The notes under the pieces are model-generated. The model was not told where the DNA came from. It saw only the letters and a program-made list of their open reading frames with translations, and did not search any database. A DNA stretch of 64,000 bases, from positions 2,170,001 to 2,234,000 of the forward strand of contig NZ_SDHZ01000001.1 in assembly GCF_004118675.1 (NCBI RefSeq). Reading direction: 5' to 3'. The position numbers were made by a program, and so were the translations under genes. How positions within the stretch are numbered: the stretch's first letter is position 1; each line of letters starts with the position of its first letter. Shown here one piece after another: positions 35,425-42,067 of the stretch. The DNA comes from Filimonas effusa. Lineage in GTDB: Bacteria > Bacteroidota > Bacteroidia > Chitinophagales > Chitinophagaceae.

Positions 35425-35937
35425 TTAGTAATAAAAGGTGTTTTGACCGTCAAATATTTGAACTATAAACAGGACGTTTTTTGCAATCATAACCCGTGAC
35501 ATTCCTATGTACAGTGTAAGTTCCAGAATGAGAAGAGCAGCGTTTTTATGGCTTTGGGAAATAAACAGGCATATCAAATAAACCGGCATTAAAACAACAA
35601 CATGGGTAATAATTAACGGAATCGCCTTCTTTCTTGCTATGCGGTGCGATCTCTTGTGCATTTTCCCATATAGAAAAGCAAAACCCAGTACCAGAATAAA
35701 CAACACAATCAAAATGGTAACACTGTAGTTTATCAGTGTAGATAATACAGCCAGACGTATAGGCATATCCTGCACCATGCTTATAAATAGTGCATTACTT
35801 AACCATACCAGATTTAGCAGAAAGGCGATAAAAAAGGGCAACCGCTTCCATGAAACCTGTAGTGTTGTTACAGGTAGCTGTGCCGGTGTAAACAGGAAAC
35901 AAAGGGACATATAAACAATTAGATGGTTAAAAGCCAT
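35425..35937 (-). CDS. Multi-span membrane protein, possible sensor partner of the kinase
   Basis: A 170-residue protein with four or five hydrophobic helices (LIVYMSLCFLFTPA, FFIAFLLNLVWLSNALFISM, INYSVTILIVLFILVLGFAF, PLIITHVVVLMPVYLICLFI). A basic loop (YGKMHKRSHRIARKKA) follows the third helix. It looks like the membrane half of a split sensor kinase. Start at 35937 (MAFNHLI) rather than 35967. No named family. It sits 17 bases upstream of the kinase and diverges from the XRE gene across the structured intergenic region. Confidence 0.6.
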   Translation of the reverse strand: MAFNHLIVYMSLCFLFTPAQLPVTTLQVSWKRLPFFIAFLLNLVWLSNALFISMVQDMPIRLAVLSTLINYSVTILIVLFILVLGFAFLYGKMHKRSHRIARKKAIPLIITHVVVLMPVYLICLFISQSHKNAALLILELTLYIGMSRVMIAKNVLFIVQIFDGQNTFYY

Positions 35938-36503
35938 ACAGCCCCCCGTGCTGTGGGGTACAGACACGTTCTATTCCCCGTTTTCAAAAAAGAATAATGG
36001 GGCCGTTGGCTTGATGTTGTTATTATAGCAAAATGAACAGCGGAAAAACACTGTGCTAATGAGGCGAGATTTCAATGTTATGGTATGACATACGCTTACA
36101 TTTATAGGTTAAAAAATGTAAGTCTCTTGTAAAAACGGGGCTTGTCCGGAAATAAAATTGCCTATAGGACAGGTCTCGTCTTACCAATCTGAGGCACCGC
36201 GAAGAGCCCGGAAGTGATAAGCTGATAGAGACCTACCCTATAGGCAATACTATAGAGCAGGCTTGCACTATCATCTCACTTCCATTGAAAATTCGCGGTT
36301 TTCAGATTGAGACTTATAGCGAAGTCCTTCAAAATCATGAAGAACGACAAATGTAATATTTACCCCGTAAAGAAAGTAACAGTTCTCTGTCTATAACAGA
36401 CAAAAGTTGTCTAAAAAACCGTTTTTTCGCCTTTTTTACACTGTTTTTTAGAGCAGCTTTGCATTTATTACTAGATTTACGTTGTATAGTTAATACAGTT
36501 ATT
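35938..36503. other. Divergent intergenic region containing interleaved inverted repeats (36088-36314)
   Basis: Within 566 bases there are: a hairpin CTTACATTT/AAATGTAAG (36095-36122); arm A ATTGCCTATAGG+AGGTCTC (36157-36177), complementary over 19 of 21 to A' GAGACCT+CCTATAGGCAAT (36228-36248); and a second imperfect stem of 29 pairs in four segments, CAATCTGA/TCAGATTG, CCGCGAA/TTCGCGG, GGAAGTGA/TCACTTCC and TGATAG/CTATCA (36185-36228 with 36268-36309). Arm A' lies in the apical loop of the second stem, so the two stems cross. This is either a pseudoknotted or switching RNA, or a DNA site complex. CCTATAGG within A and A' is itself palindromic. Confidence 0.7.
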
Positions 36504-36908
36504 ATGTCAAACACTAATCAGCCACACCACGGTAAGAACTTTAAACGCATGAGGGAAATTCTGGGCATTAAACAGGAAGCTGTAGCCCTTGAATTAGGCG
36601 AAGATTGGGATCAAAAAAAGGTATCAAGGCTGGAAGAAAAGGAAATAATCCCCGATGATCTTATGGAAGAAATAGCAAAGATTTTAAAAGTACCAGCAGA
36701 CGCAATTAAGAATTTTGATGAGGAAAAAACCATCAATTTTATATCTAATACTTTTCACGATAGCTTAAATGGTAGTGCAGTAGCAAGTACATTGTACAAT
36801 TGTTCTTTTAATCCTATTGATAAACTGGTGGAAGTTTATGATGCTCTTTTAAAAGAGAAGGATGAAAAAGCAGCCTTATTGGAAAGATTGCTTAATGAAA
36901 AAAAATAG
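36504..36908 (+). CDS. XRE-family helix-turn-helix regulator
   Basis: A 134-residue DNA-binding protein. The HTH covers residues 8-60: FKRMREILGIKQEAVALELG, WDQKKVSRLEEKEIIPDDLM, IAKILKVPADAIKNF. The C-terminal half is a short linker with TINFISNTFHDS and a coiled coil (VEVYDALLKEKDEKAALLER). The ATG at 36504 is chosen because the domain begins just after; the frame is open to 36459. It diverges from the membrane protein/kinase pair, so it may control both through the inverted repeats in between. A strong hairpin follows the stop. Confidence 0.82.
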   Translation: MSNTNQPHHGKNFKRMREILGIKQEAVALELGEDWDQKKVSRLEEKEIIPDDLMEEIAKILKVPADAIKNFDEEKTINFISNTFHDSLNGSAVASTLYNCSFNPIDKLVEVYDALLKEKDEKAALLERLLNEKK

Positions 36909-36931
36909 TCGTGTGCATAAATTACATTTAA

Positions 36932-36970
36932 GCAAACTGGCTGCTCCATTAAAAAGAGCAGCCAGTTTGC
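36932..36970 (+). terminator. Long perfect hairpin after the XRE gene
   Basis: GCAAACTGGCTGCTC (36932-36946) and GAGCAGCCAGTTTGC (36956-36970) form a 15-bp perfect stem with a 9-base loop. No strong T-run follows, so it is a terminator or RNA-stabilising hairpin. Confidence 0.65.
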
Positions 36971-37371
36971 ATTATACACATACCCAACCGTAAATACACG
37001 AACATTGCGCCAGGCAATCATTTTAATTTAAATCACTACTACTTCAACACCCAACCCCTCTCCAACTTTTTCATTTATGCCAGATGGAAACCTGCGGTTG
37101 GCTCTTCATTCGCACCCCGGTATCGCAAAGGTATTAACCCATTCCGGCACTGTAAAGGACGGCGCTACGGCAAGCCTTCGCTTGCAGGTTTTGTAAAAAA
37201 AATCTCCATTGTATTAGCCGCCTTGCAGGCGTTATCTATGCGTTGCCAATAGTATTTTTTTCACAAAATCCTTGACAGTTCCTCCATAGGTTAATGGCTG
37301 GTCGCTAAGGGGATGTGAATGAGGCGTAGCCGAATAATTCACATTCTTTTTTCACCACAAACACCAGCGTT
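36971..37371. other. Structured leader-like intergenic region
   Basis: GCAAGC-CTTC-GCTTGC is a perfect tetraloop hairpin (37170-37185). It is followed by an imperfect inverted repeat of about 22 bases: TTTTGTAAAAAAAATCTCC plus ATTG (37189-37211) against CAATAGTATTTTTTTCACA plus AAA (37247-37268). It precedes the 65-residue ORF at 37372 and may be its regulated leader. No tRNA or known riboswitch recognised. Confidence 0.5.
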
Positions 37372-37569
37372 ATGTCAAAAAAGCAATCTGATATTATGCT
37401 TCTTTCATGGCAACTCCAACGCCGCAAGCATTATAGCCGCTCCCGTTCTCTTCTGGCTGCATGGGCCATTTATCTTAATGAAGACTTGCTAATTTTCCGG
37501 CTGATAAAGAAGCGTACCAGAAAAAGAAAATACATAGTAAATCCCCTGCAATTGACACTGTTCCCGTAA
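37372..37569 (+). CDS. 65-residue strongly basic protein, unknown
   Basis: The sequence (MSKKQSDIMLLSWQLQRRKH, then SLLAAWAIYLNEDLLIFRLI and KKRTRKRKYIVNPLQLTLFP) is rich in Arg/Lys, with one amphipathic helix. It looks like a nucleic-acid-binding small protein of a mobile element. No family can be named. A stem GTAACCG/CGGTTAC lies directly after the stop (37566-37592). Confidence 0.5.
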   Translation: MSKKQSDIMLLSWQLQRRKHYSRSRSLLAAWAIYLNEDLLIFRLIKKRTRKRKYIVNPLQLTLFP

Positions 37570-38225
37570 CCGAATTAATTTACGTCCGGTTACCTCCTGC
37601 TATTTATCCCTTCCGGCATGGCTTACAAAACTCATTAAAAAGCCGCCTCCCCAAAATGCTCAACTATTCCGGCTGCCCCCTGCAACATATTTCCGTTTTA
37701 CCAATCCCCCTGCTTCGCCGGGAATGGCAAGGTGTACAATTGTCGGACAGAGTCCTCCAATTGACCTTGCCCCTTATGCCTCCGAAGTCGGCAGGGGAAT
37801 AAAGCTTGTACAATATAATAAAGCCCCCCGGCCGGAAAGTAATATTTCAATACATCTAAATAATAGATAAAGAAAAAGCAGAACCAGCACACTTCCTGTA
37901 TTTGTATTATGCATGAACCTGCGTATATTTGAGAGTTAGCTATTATTAGTATGAGAGCCATTGAAATAGACAATTTAACGTTTGCAAACAGCGTATGTAA
38001 TAACTTACGTGAACCATTTTTCAATTCCGGAATAACCAAACCCAAACATAATATCAATACTTAACACATCCCTCTTAAAGCGATAAAATAAAAACGTTTG
38101 TTTTCATATAAGTTTATTTCAAGCTCAATTGAAATAATTGCAAATTCATACCCGCACCAAGCTACAAGATATCACACTTAAAAATTCCGAACTCACCTTA
38201 ATATTTTAACCGATAAATCTAAACG
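37570..38225. other. Intergenic, shift to AT-rich sequence
   Basis: 656 bases. The first 240 are of average composition; from about 37850 the sequence becomes AT-rich and stays so to 40.5 kb. A minus-strand frame (37698-38057) has no coding character. The promoter of the exported protein at 38226 must be here, but no consensus box was found. Confidence 0.4.
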
Positions 38226-38768
38226 ATGAAAAAAATAGTTTTACTTGTATCACTTATCACATTAACGAGCTTATCCTTTGGACAACAAGTTGCAAAAGCA
38301 AAAGAGCAAGAAGTAAGTAACGCCGAAAAGTTTTCAGAACGATCAGGTTCACTAGTAAAAAAAGAGTTTATCGATATTGGAACACTAAAGAAATGCAACA
38401 TACAAGTAGCCAAATTTACAGACTTAATTAGCGACCAAAAATCAAGTGCTGTTAGATTCGAATATGAATATAAAAGCTCCTATTCATCGGACACCAAAAT
38501 AGCTTTACTTGACGAAGATGAGATTGACGGTTTAATAAAATCTATTAAAATCATTCAAGAAAAGGTTTTGCCAACTACAGCTACTAGCTACACTGAGGTA
38601 AACTTTAGAAGTAGAAGTGGATTTACAGCTGGCTGCTTTTCAAAAAAAGATTCATGGACAACATTTATGAAACTTGAAAAATTTGATAGCAATTCATATG
38701 TTTTTATGGACAAAGATGATTTAACACAACTATTAACTTTATTACAGCAAGCAAAAGCTAAAATGTAA
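38226..38768 (+). CDS. Exported protein of unknown function in AT-rich island
   Basis: A 180-residue protein with signal peptide MKKIVLLVSLITLTSLSFGQ. The mature part is mixed alpha/beta (FTDLISDQKSSAVRFEYEYK, ALLDEDEIDGLIKSIKIIQE, SGFTAGCFSKKDSWTTFMKL) and ends in a helical LLTLLQQAKAKM. No family recognised. Base composition is much more AT-rich than the core genes nearby, like the caspase gene that follows after 40 bases on the same strand; the two could be co-transcribed and acquired together. Confidence 0.65.
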   Translation: MKKIVLLVSLITLTSLSFGQQVAKAKEQEVSNAEKFSERSGSLVKKEFIDIGTLKKCNIQVAKFTDLISDQKSSAVRFEYEYKSSYSSDTKIALLDEDEIDGLIKSIKIIQEKVLPTTATSYTEVNFRSRSGFTAGCFSKKDSWTTFMKLEKFDSNSYVFMDKDDLTQLLTLLQQAKAKM

Positions 38769-38808
38769 GTTACCCGATAGTACAAGTCAAGTGCATTAGA
38801 AATATGCG

Positions 38809-40281
38809 ATGTTCCTTATCGACAAATTAGAACCTATGCAAATAGAATTACTTCAATGGTTAAAAGATATCGGTGAAAATAAAGCGGCTAATTTTTTTTC
38901 CGAATGCCGGATGGATATAGTCTATGTAGACACTTTATTTGAAATAGGAGGTAGTGAACGTGAAACATTATTAGTTGATTGCGAAATAGGCGTGCCGGGA
39001 GAATACTTTTTTAAGCTCCAATCAGACTATTTCAGCCAAGTAAATGTAATAGAAACACAACTTTCAGAAGTCGCAACAGCTATCGGCTTTCATGTCCGAA
39101 ATATAAAATGGATTCCCAAAATAGAGATCGACAATAATAAAAAAATGACAATATCAATAGTCGCTCGGCAAGCAATATTTGACGAAATAACTCTAAATAA
39201 AATCTCATGGTCTGGAAAACTTGAAGAACCAAACTTCCTTAATAGAATCTTCGACCTTTCTAAACTACCATCTCATGATTCGAGATATAACAATGCTTAC
39301 GACGACATACATAAACATCGAATTTTAAATTATGATTGGGAAGACGATTGGGTCTTTACCGACCGAAGATTTAACTTGCTACACTGTGACGAAGAAATAT
39401 TTCTAAGCTTCTTGGCGCTTACTATAAACCCAGTTTCAAGGAATGATGGAACAAATCAGCTTTTAGAAATCTACAATCGAAATTTGGTGCATAGCGGAAT
39501 TGAATTTTATGAAAAATCGAAGATTGCTGGAAAACCGATTTATGGACACAGAGAAGTCAATTCAACTCCCACCGTTGAAAATCCTGCTGTTAAAAAACTC
39601 AGAAAACTAGCGTTAGTAATAGGTTGTAGCAAATATGAATATGCGGGTATACTTGCCAATCCTTTGAATGACGCAAGCGCAATGAAACAAAAATTAGAAG
39701 AATTAGGATTTGATGTAATGCATCTTGAAAATCCTAATTTAAAGCAGATGAAAACAGAAATAGACGACTTTGGAACAGAGTTAGAAAAATATGATGTGGG
39801 GCTTTTCTATTTTGCAGGTCATGGTGTTCAAGTAAAAGGATTAAATTATTTAATCCCTGTAGATGCAAATTTGAAAAATGAAAGGACTGTTGAATATGAC
39901 TGCGTCCAAGTAGATAGGGTACTCAGTCATCTTGAAGCTGCAAAAACTTCTGTTAACCTGCTTATACTAGATGCATGCAGAAATAACCCGTTTGAAAGAA
40001 GCTGGGGTAGAGATTTATCAAAAAGAGGATTAGCTGTAATGGAAGCCCCCAAAGGATCCCTTATAGCTTATTCAACATCACCAGGTAAAACAGCTTCAGA
40101 CGGCGAGGGCACTAATGGACTTTATACTGGAATTCTTGTTTCAGAGATAACGACTATGAATGTAACAATAACACAATTATTTCAAAGGGTAAGAAAGTCG
40201 GTAATGGAGAAATCAAAGGATGAACAAATTCCATGGGAATCAACCTCATTAACAGCAGACTTTTATTTCAACCAGAAATAG
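38809..40281 (+). CDS. Caspase-like (C14) protease with AbiJ-like N-terminal segment, probable abortive-infection effector
   Basis: A 490-residue protein. Residues 266-490 are a caspase/metacaspase domain: KLALVIGCSKYEYAGILANP, a catalytic His338 in YFAGHGVQVKGLNYLIPVD, and Cys390 in LLILDACRNNPF, with the GSLIAYSTSPG strand after it. Residues 165-250 (HRILNYDWEDDWVFTDRRFN, EIFLSFLALTINPV, KSKIAGKPIYGHREV) resemble the AbiJ N-terminal domain type found on abortive-infection proteins. Residues 1-160 are of unknown class. Bacterial caspase-like proteins fused to such domains are activated during phage infection and kill the cell; the role here is inferred from architecture and from its place in an AT-rich mobile island. 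A start at 38836 is possible. Confidence 0.82.
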   Translation: MFLIDKLEPMQIELLQWLKDIGENKAANFFSECRMDIVYVDTLFEIGGSERETLLVDCEIGVPGEYFFKLQSDYFSQVNVIETQLSEVATAIGFHVRNIKWIPKIEIDNNKKMTISIVARQAIFDEITLNKISWSGKLEEPNFLNRIFDLSKLPSHDSRYNNAYDDIHKHRILNYDWEDDWVFTDRRFNLLHCDEEIFLSFLALTINPVSRNDGTNQLLEIYNRNLVHSGIEFYEKSKIAGKPIYGHREVNSTPTVENPAVKKLRKLALVIGCSKYEYAGILANPLNDASAMKQKLEELGFDVMHLENPNLKQMKTEIDDFGTELEKYDVGLFYFAGHGVQVKGLNYLIPVDANLKNERTVEYDCVQVDRVLSHLEAAKTSVNLLILDACRNNPFERSWGRDLSKRGLAVMEAPKGSLIAYSTSPGKTASDGEGTNGLYTGILVSEITTMNVTITQLFQRVRKSVMEKSKDEQIPWESTSLTADFYFNQK

Positions 40282-40508
40282 CCATGATTTATAACCCACC
40301 CCAAAAAGCATCAGAACAAGCAACTTCTTCAAAGTTTCACTTTTTCGTTAGAATGCAACACAAAACCAGTTTATACAGCGGTCAGCCTATACAAACAGCG
40401 ACATACGCGTTTTTCTCGATTTGAAGAAAAAAAACATTGATTACCAACATCTTGCATTAAGAACATTGTTGAAATGATATTCCTCTCAGAAATAGCAAAA
40501 CCGGAATC

Positions 40509-40538
40509 AGGGGTTCAATTCCAGCCCCCTCACCTCCA
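40509..40538 (+). other. tRNA/tmRNA 3'-end-like fragment (candidate att remnant)
   Basis: AGGGG (40509-40513), a TTCAATTCC T-loop-like sequence, CCCCT (40526-40530), CACCTCC and A (40531-40538) have the order T-stem, T-loop, T-stem, acceptor, discriminator, but with a 12-base loop instead of 7. No 5' half precedes it. A terminator follows after 8 bases. It does not match tRNA-Val or tRNA-Arg of this window. Confidence 0.5.
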
Positions 40539-40546
40539 CAGAACAG

Positions 40547-40574
40547 AAGCCTTACAGAAATGTGAGGCTTTTTT
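40547..40574 (+). terminator. Terminator behind the tRNA-like fragment
   Basis: AAGCCTTACA (40547-40556), GAAA tetraloop, TGTGAGGCTT (40561-40570) and a T-run. This is a typical stable-RNA terminator. Confidence 0.82.
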
Positions 40575-40627
40575 GGATTCCTATACAAGACTTGGGATCA
40601 AGTTGAAAACTTGGGGGCTGATAAATA

Positions 40628-41611
40628 TTACGCATAAAGTTTGGATAGTCTAAAGAGGAAGAATTCTACGTCCCTAACGCCTCTCAATGCATTTCTAAAA
40701 GCCTTGATTTTGGCATTGAAGGATTCAGCTGCCGCATTGGTAGACCTGTTGTTGAAGAAGTTAAGTATGCCCAGGTAATGCGTTTGTATTGTCCTTGCAA
40801 GCGTTCTGAACGTAGCCAACCCTGCCTCCTCCACATCATTATACCACAACGCCAGCCTTTTAAAAGCCTGCTCTTTGCTGGTACAGTTTCGGAACACCTC
40901 ACCTAATCTTAATGACAATTGATAAGCTTTGTGTATCTCAGGGTATAGGTTAAAAAGCATTTCTGCCCGTTGACGTTGTTCTCTGCTCCACAAGCGTGGA
41001 TGCTTGAACAGCAAATACCGGCTGCGTGCCAACAGTTGTTTGACGGAGTCACCATTCGGTAGTAACGGTGCTATATAAGCAGTGCGTTGCCGCCGGGATT
41101 GTTCTATGGCTTGGTTTTCTTCTTCCAGCGCCTCCCAGCGATATTTGATACGGGTTTCTTGTACGGCATCAAAAGCCCGTTGTTGTACGTGGAAGCGATC
41201 TATTACGCGTTGGGCATAAGGGAAGCAGCGCTTTATGGTAAGATTCAGGCTGGCAGCCATATCAACAGTAACCTCTTTTACACGTTTACGCAGGTGCTCA
41301 GGAAGGCGCATCAGGATTTCTATGAGCCGATCTGCCTGGGTGCCTTTAATCATAGCCACCAAAGAGCCCTTGCGGCCTCTGGCTTCTTTATTCGTCACAA
41401 TGGTATAGAGCTCGCCGCTACTAAAGGCGGTCTCATCTATGCTTAAATAGGTGCCAAGATTCTGTTCAAAAAGCATCCATTCTGTAGCATGCTGCTTTTG
41501 CTCCCAACTGTGGAATTCACTGAGGTGATGCTTGTATTGTTGCTGGAGTTGTTTGCCGTCTATATGAAAGAAATGGCCCAGTTGTACCGGGCTGATAGGG
41601 TAATTATCCAA
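40628..41611 (-). CDS. IS transposase, DDE_Tnp_ISL3 type (orfB)
   Basis: A 327-residue transposase catalytic part. YLSIDETAFSSGELYTIVTN carries the first Asp of the DDE triad, KEVTVDMAASLNLTIKRCFP with VIDRFHVQQRAFDAV the second, and the C-terminal NNRSTNAAAESFNAKIKAF includes the Glu. This is the ISL3 signature layout. No ATG lies at the start; the frame begins with TTG at 41611, three codons before the stop of orfA, in the +1 frame relative to orfA. Expression is therefore likely by termination-reinitiation or frameshifting at the T7A4 run just upstream (41619-41629). Confidence 0.9.
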   Translation of the reverse strand: MDNYPISPVQLGHFFHIDGKQLQQQYKHHLSEFHSWEQKQHATEWMLFEQNLGTYLSIDETAFSSGELYTIVTNKEARGRKGSLVAMIKGTQADRLIEILMRLPEHLRKRVKEVTVDMAASLNLTIKRCFPYAQRVIDRFHVQQRAFDAVQETRIKYRWEALEEENQAIEQSRRQRTAYIAPLLPNGDSVKQLLARSRYLLFKHPRLWSREQRQRAEMLFNLYPEIHKAYQLSLRLGEVFRNCTSKEQAFKRLALWYNDVEEAGLATFRTLARTIQTHYLGILNFFNNRSTNAAAESFNAKIKAFRNALRGVRDVEFFLFRLSKLYA

Positions 41612-41987
41612 ACACTGCTTTTAAAAAAAGCCCGAACTCTGAGGTGATTCGTGCTCTTTCCCGTAACGCTGTCCAGTCCCGGGTGATGATTTCGCCGGTT
41701 CTTATAACTTCCCAGCGACGGCGCTTGATACACAGTAATACTTTATGATTGCGGATCGGAAAATCCTGCACTTCTACTTCAGGCAGAAACCCTTTGGAGT
41801 GAAGCTTCTCTAAGCGGTATTCATAAGGGGAGATATTCTTTTCTTCCAGGTAGATTTTGATGACTCCATCATCGCTTTGCTCCGCGTTCATTAACTCAAA
41901 GTACTCCATTACTCCTGCTGGAAGCATCAAACTTACTAACTGACGATAACCCTTTTCCAACCTGTTGCTCTTTTGCGCGCAAAGCAA
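41604..41987 (-). CDS. IS N-terminal protein (ISAon1-type orfA)
   Basis: A 127-residue protein: LPAGVMEYFELMNAEQSDDG, then LEEKNISPYEYRLEKLHSKG and EVEVQDFPIRNHKVLLCIKR RRW. This matches the N-terminal-region proteins that accompany ISAon1-type transposases and probably supplies DNA binding to the catalytic subunit encoded by orfB. The last eight bases overlap orfB. The run TTTTTTTAAAA close to its end is a possible slip site. Confidence 0.85.
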   Translation of the reverse strand: MLCAQKSNRLEKGYRQLVSLMLPAGVMEYFELMNAEQSDDGVIKIYLEEKNISPYEYRLEKLHSKGFLPEVEVQDFPIRNHKVLLCIKRRRWEVIRTGEIITRDWTALRERARITSEFGLFLKAVFG

Positions 41988-42067
41988 GACTTTTTTACCT
42001 AATCCCCCAAATTTTCAACTTGATCCAAGACTTGTGGAGCTGGATAAAATTGGGTATCAAAATTAGA

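Larger units (their letters stand above)
40282..40584. other. AT-rich intergenic ending in tRNA-like fragment and IS
   Basis: 303 bases between the caspase gene and the IS. The first 220 hold nothing recognisable; the end contains the tRNA/tmRNA 3'-end fragment and terminator listed separately. Confidence 0.45.
40585..42035 (-). mobile_element. Insertion sequence, ISL3 family (ISAon1 type), two ORFs
   Basis: About 1451 bases bounded by imperfect inverted repeats. The left end (40585-40617) reads ACAAGACTTGGGATCAAG then TTGAAAACTTGGGGG; the right end (42035-42004, minus strand) reads ACAAGTCTTGGATCAAG then TTGAAAATTTGGGGG. They differ by two substitutions and one gap. The element encodes a small N-terminal ORF and a DDE transposase ORF on the minus strand. 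No convincing 8-bp target duplication is visible. Both ORFs look intact. Confidence 0.85.

Noticed and set aside
36088-36314. Retron msr-msd RNA as explanation for the inverted repeats
   Set aside because: No reverse transcriptase gene is present nearby.
37698-38057. Minus-strand ORF of 119 codons
   Set aside because: Composition changes along its length, there is no recognisable domain, and it spans the junction to the AT-rich part.
40509-40538. Copy of the tRNA-Val or tRNA-Arg 3' end (attR of the serine recombinase island)
   Set aside because: Acceptor and T-stem bases differ from both tRNAs, so it must derive from another stable RNA.
40573-42045. 8-bp target duplication around the IS
   Set aside because: Flanking bases on the two sides (GATTCCTAT and GGAGCTGG) do not match.
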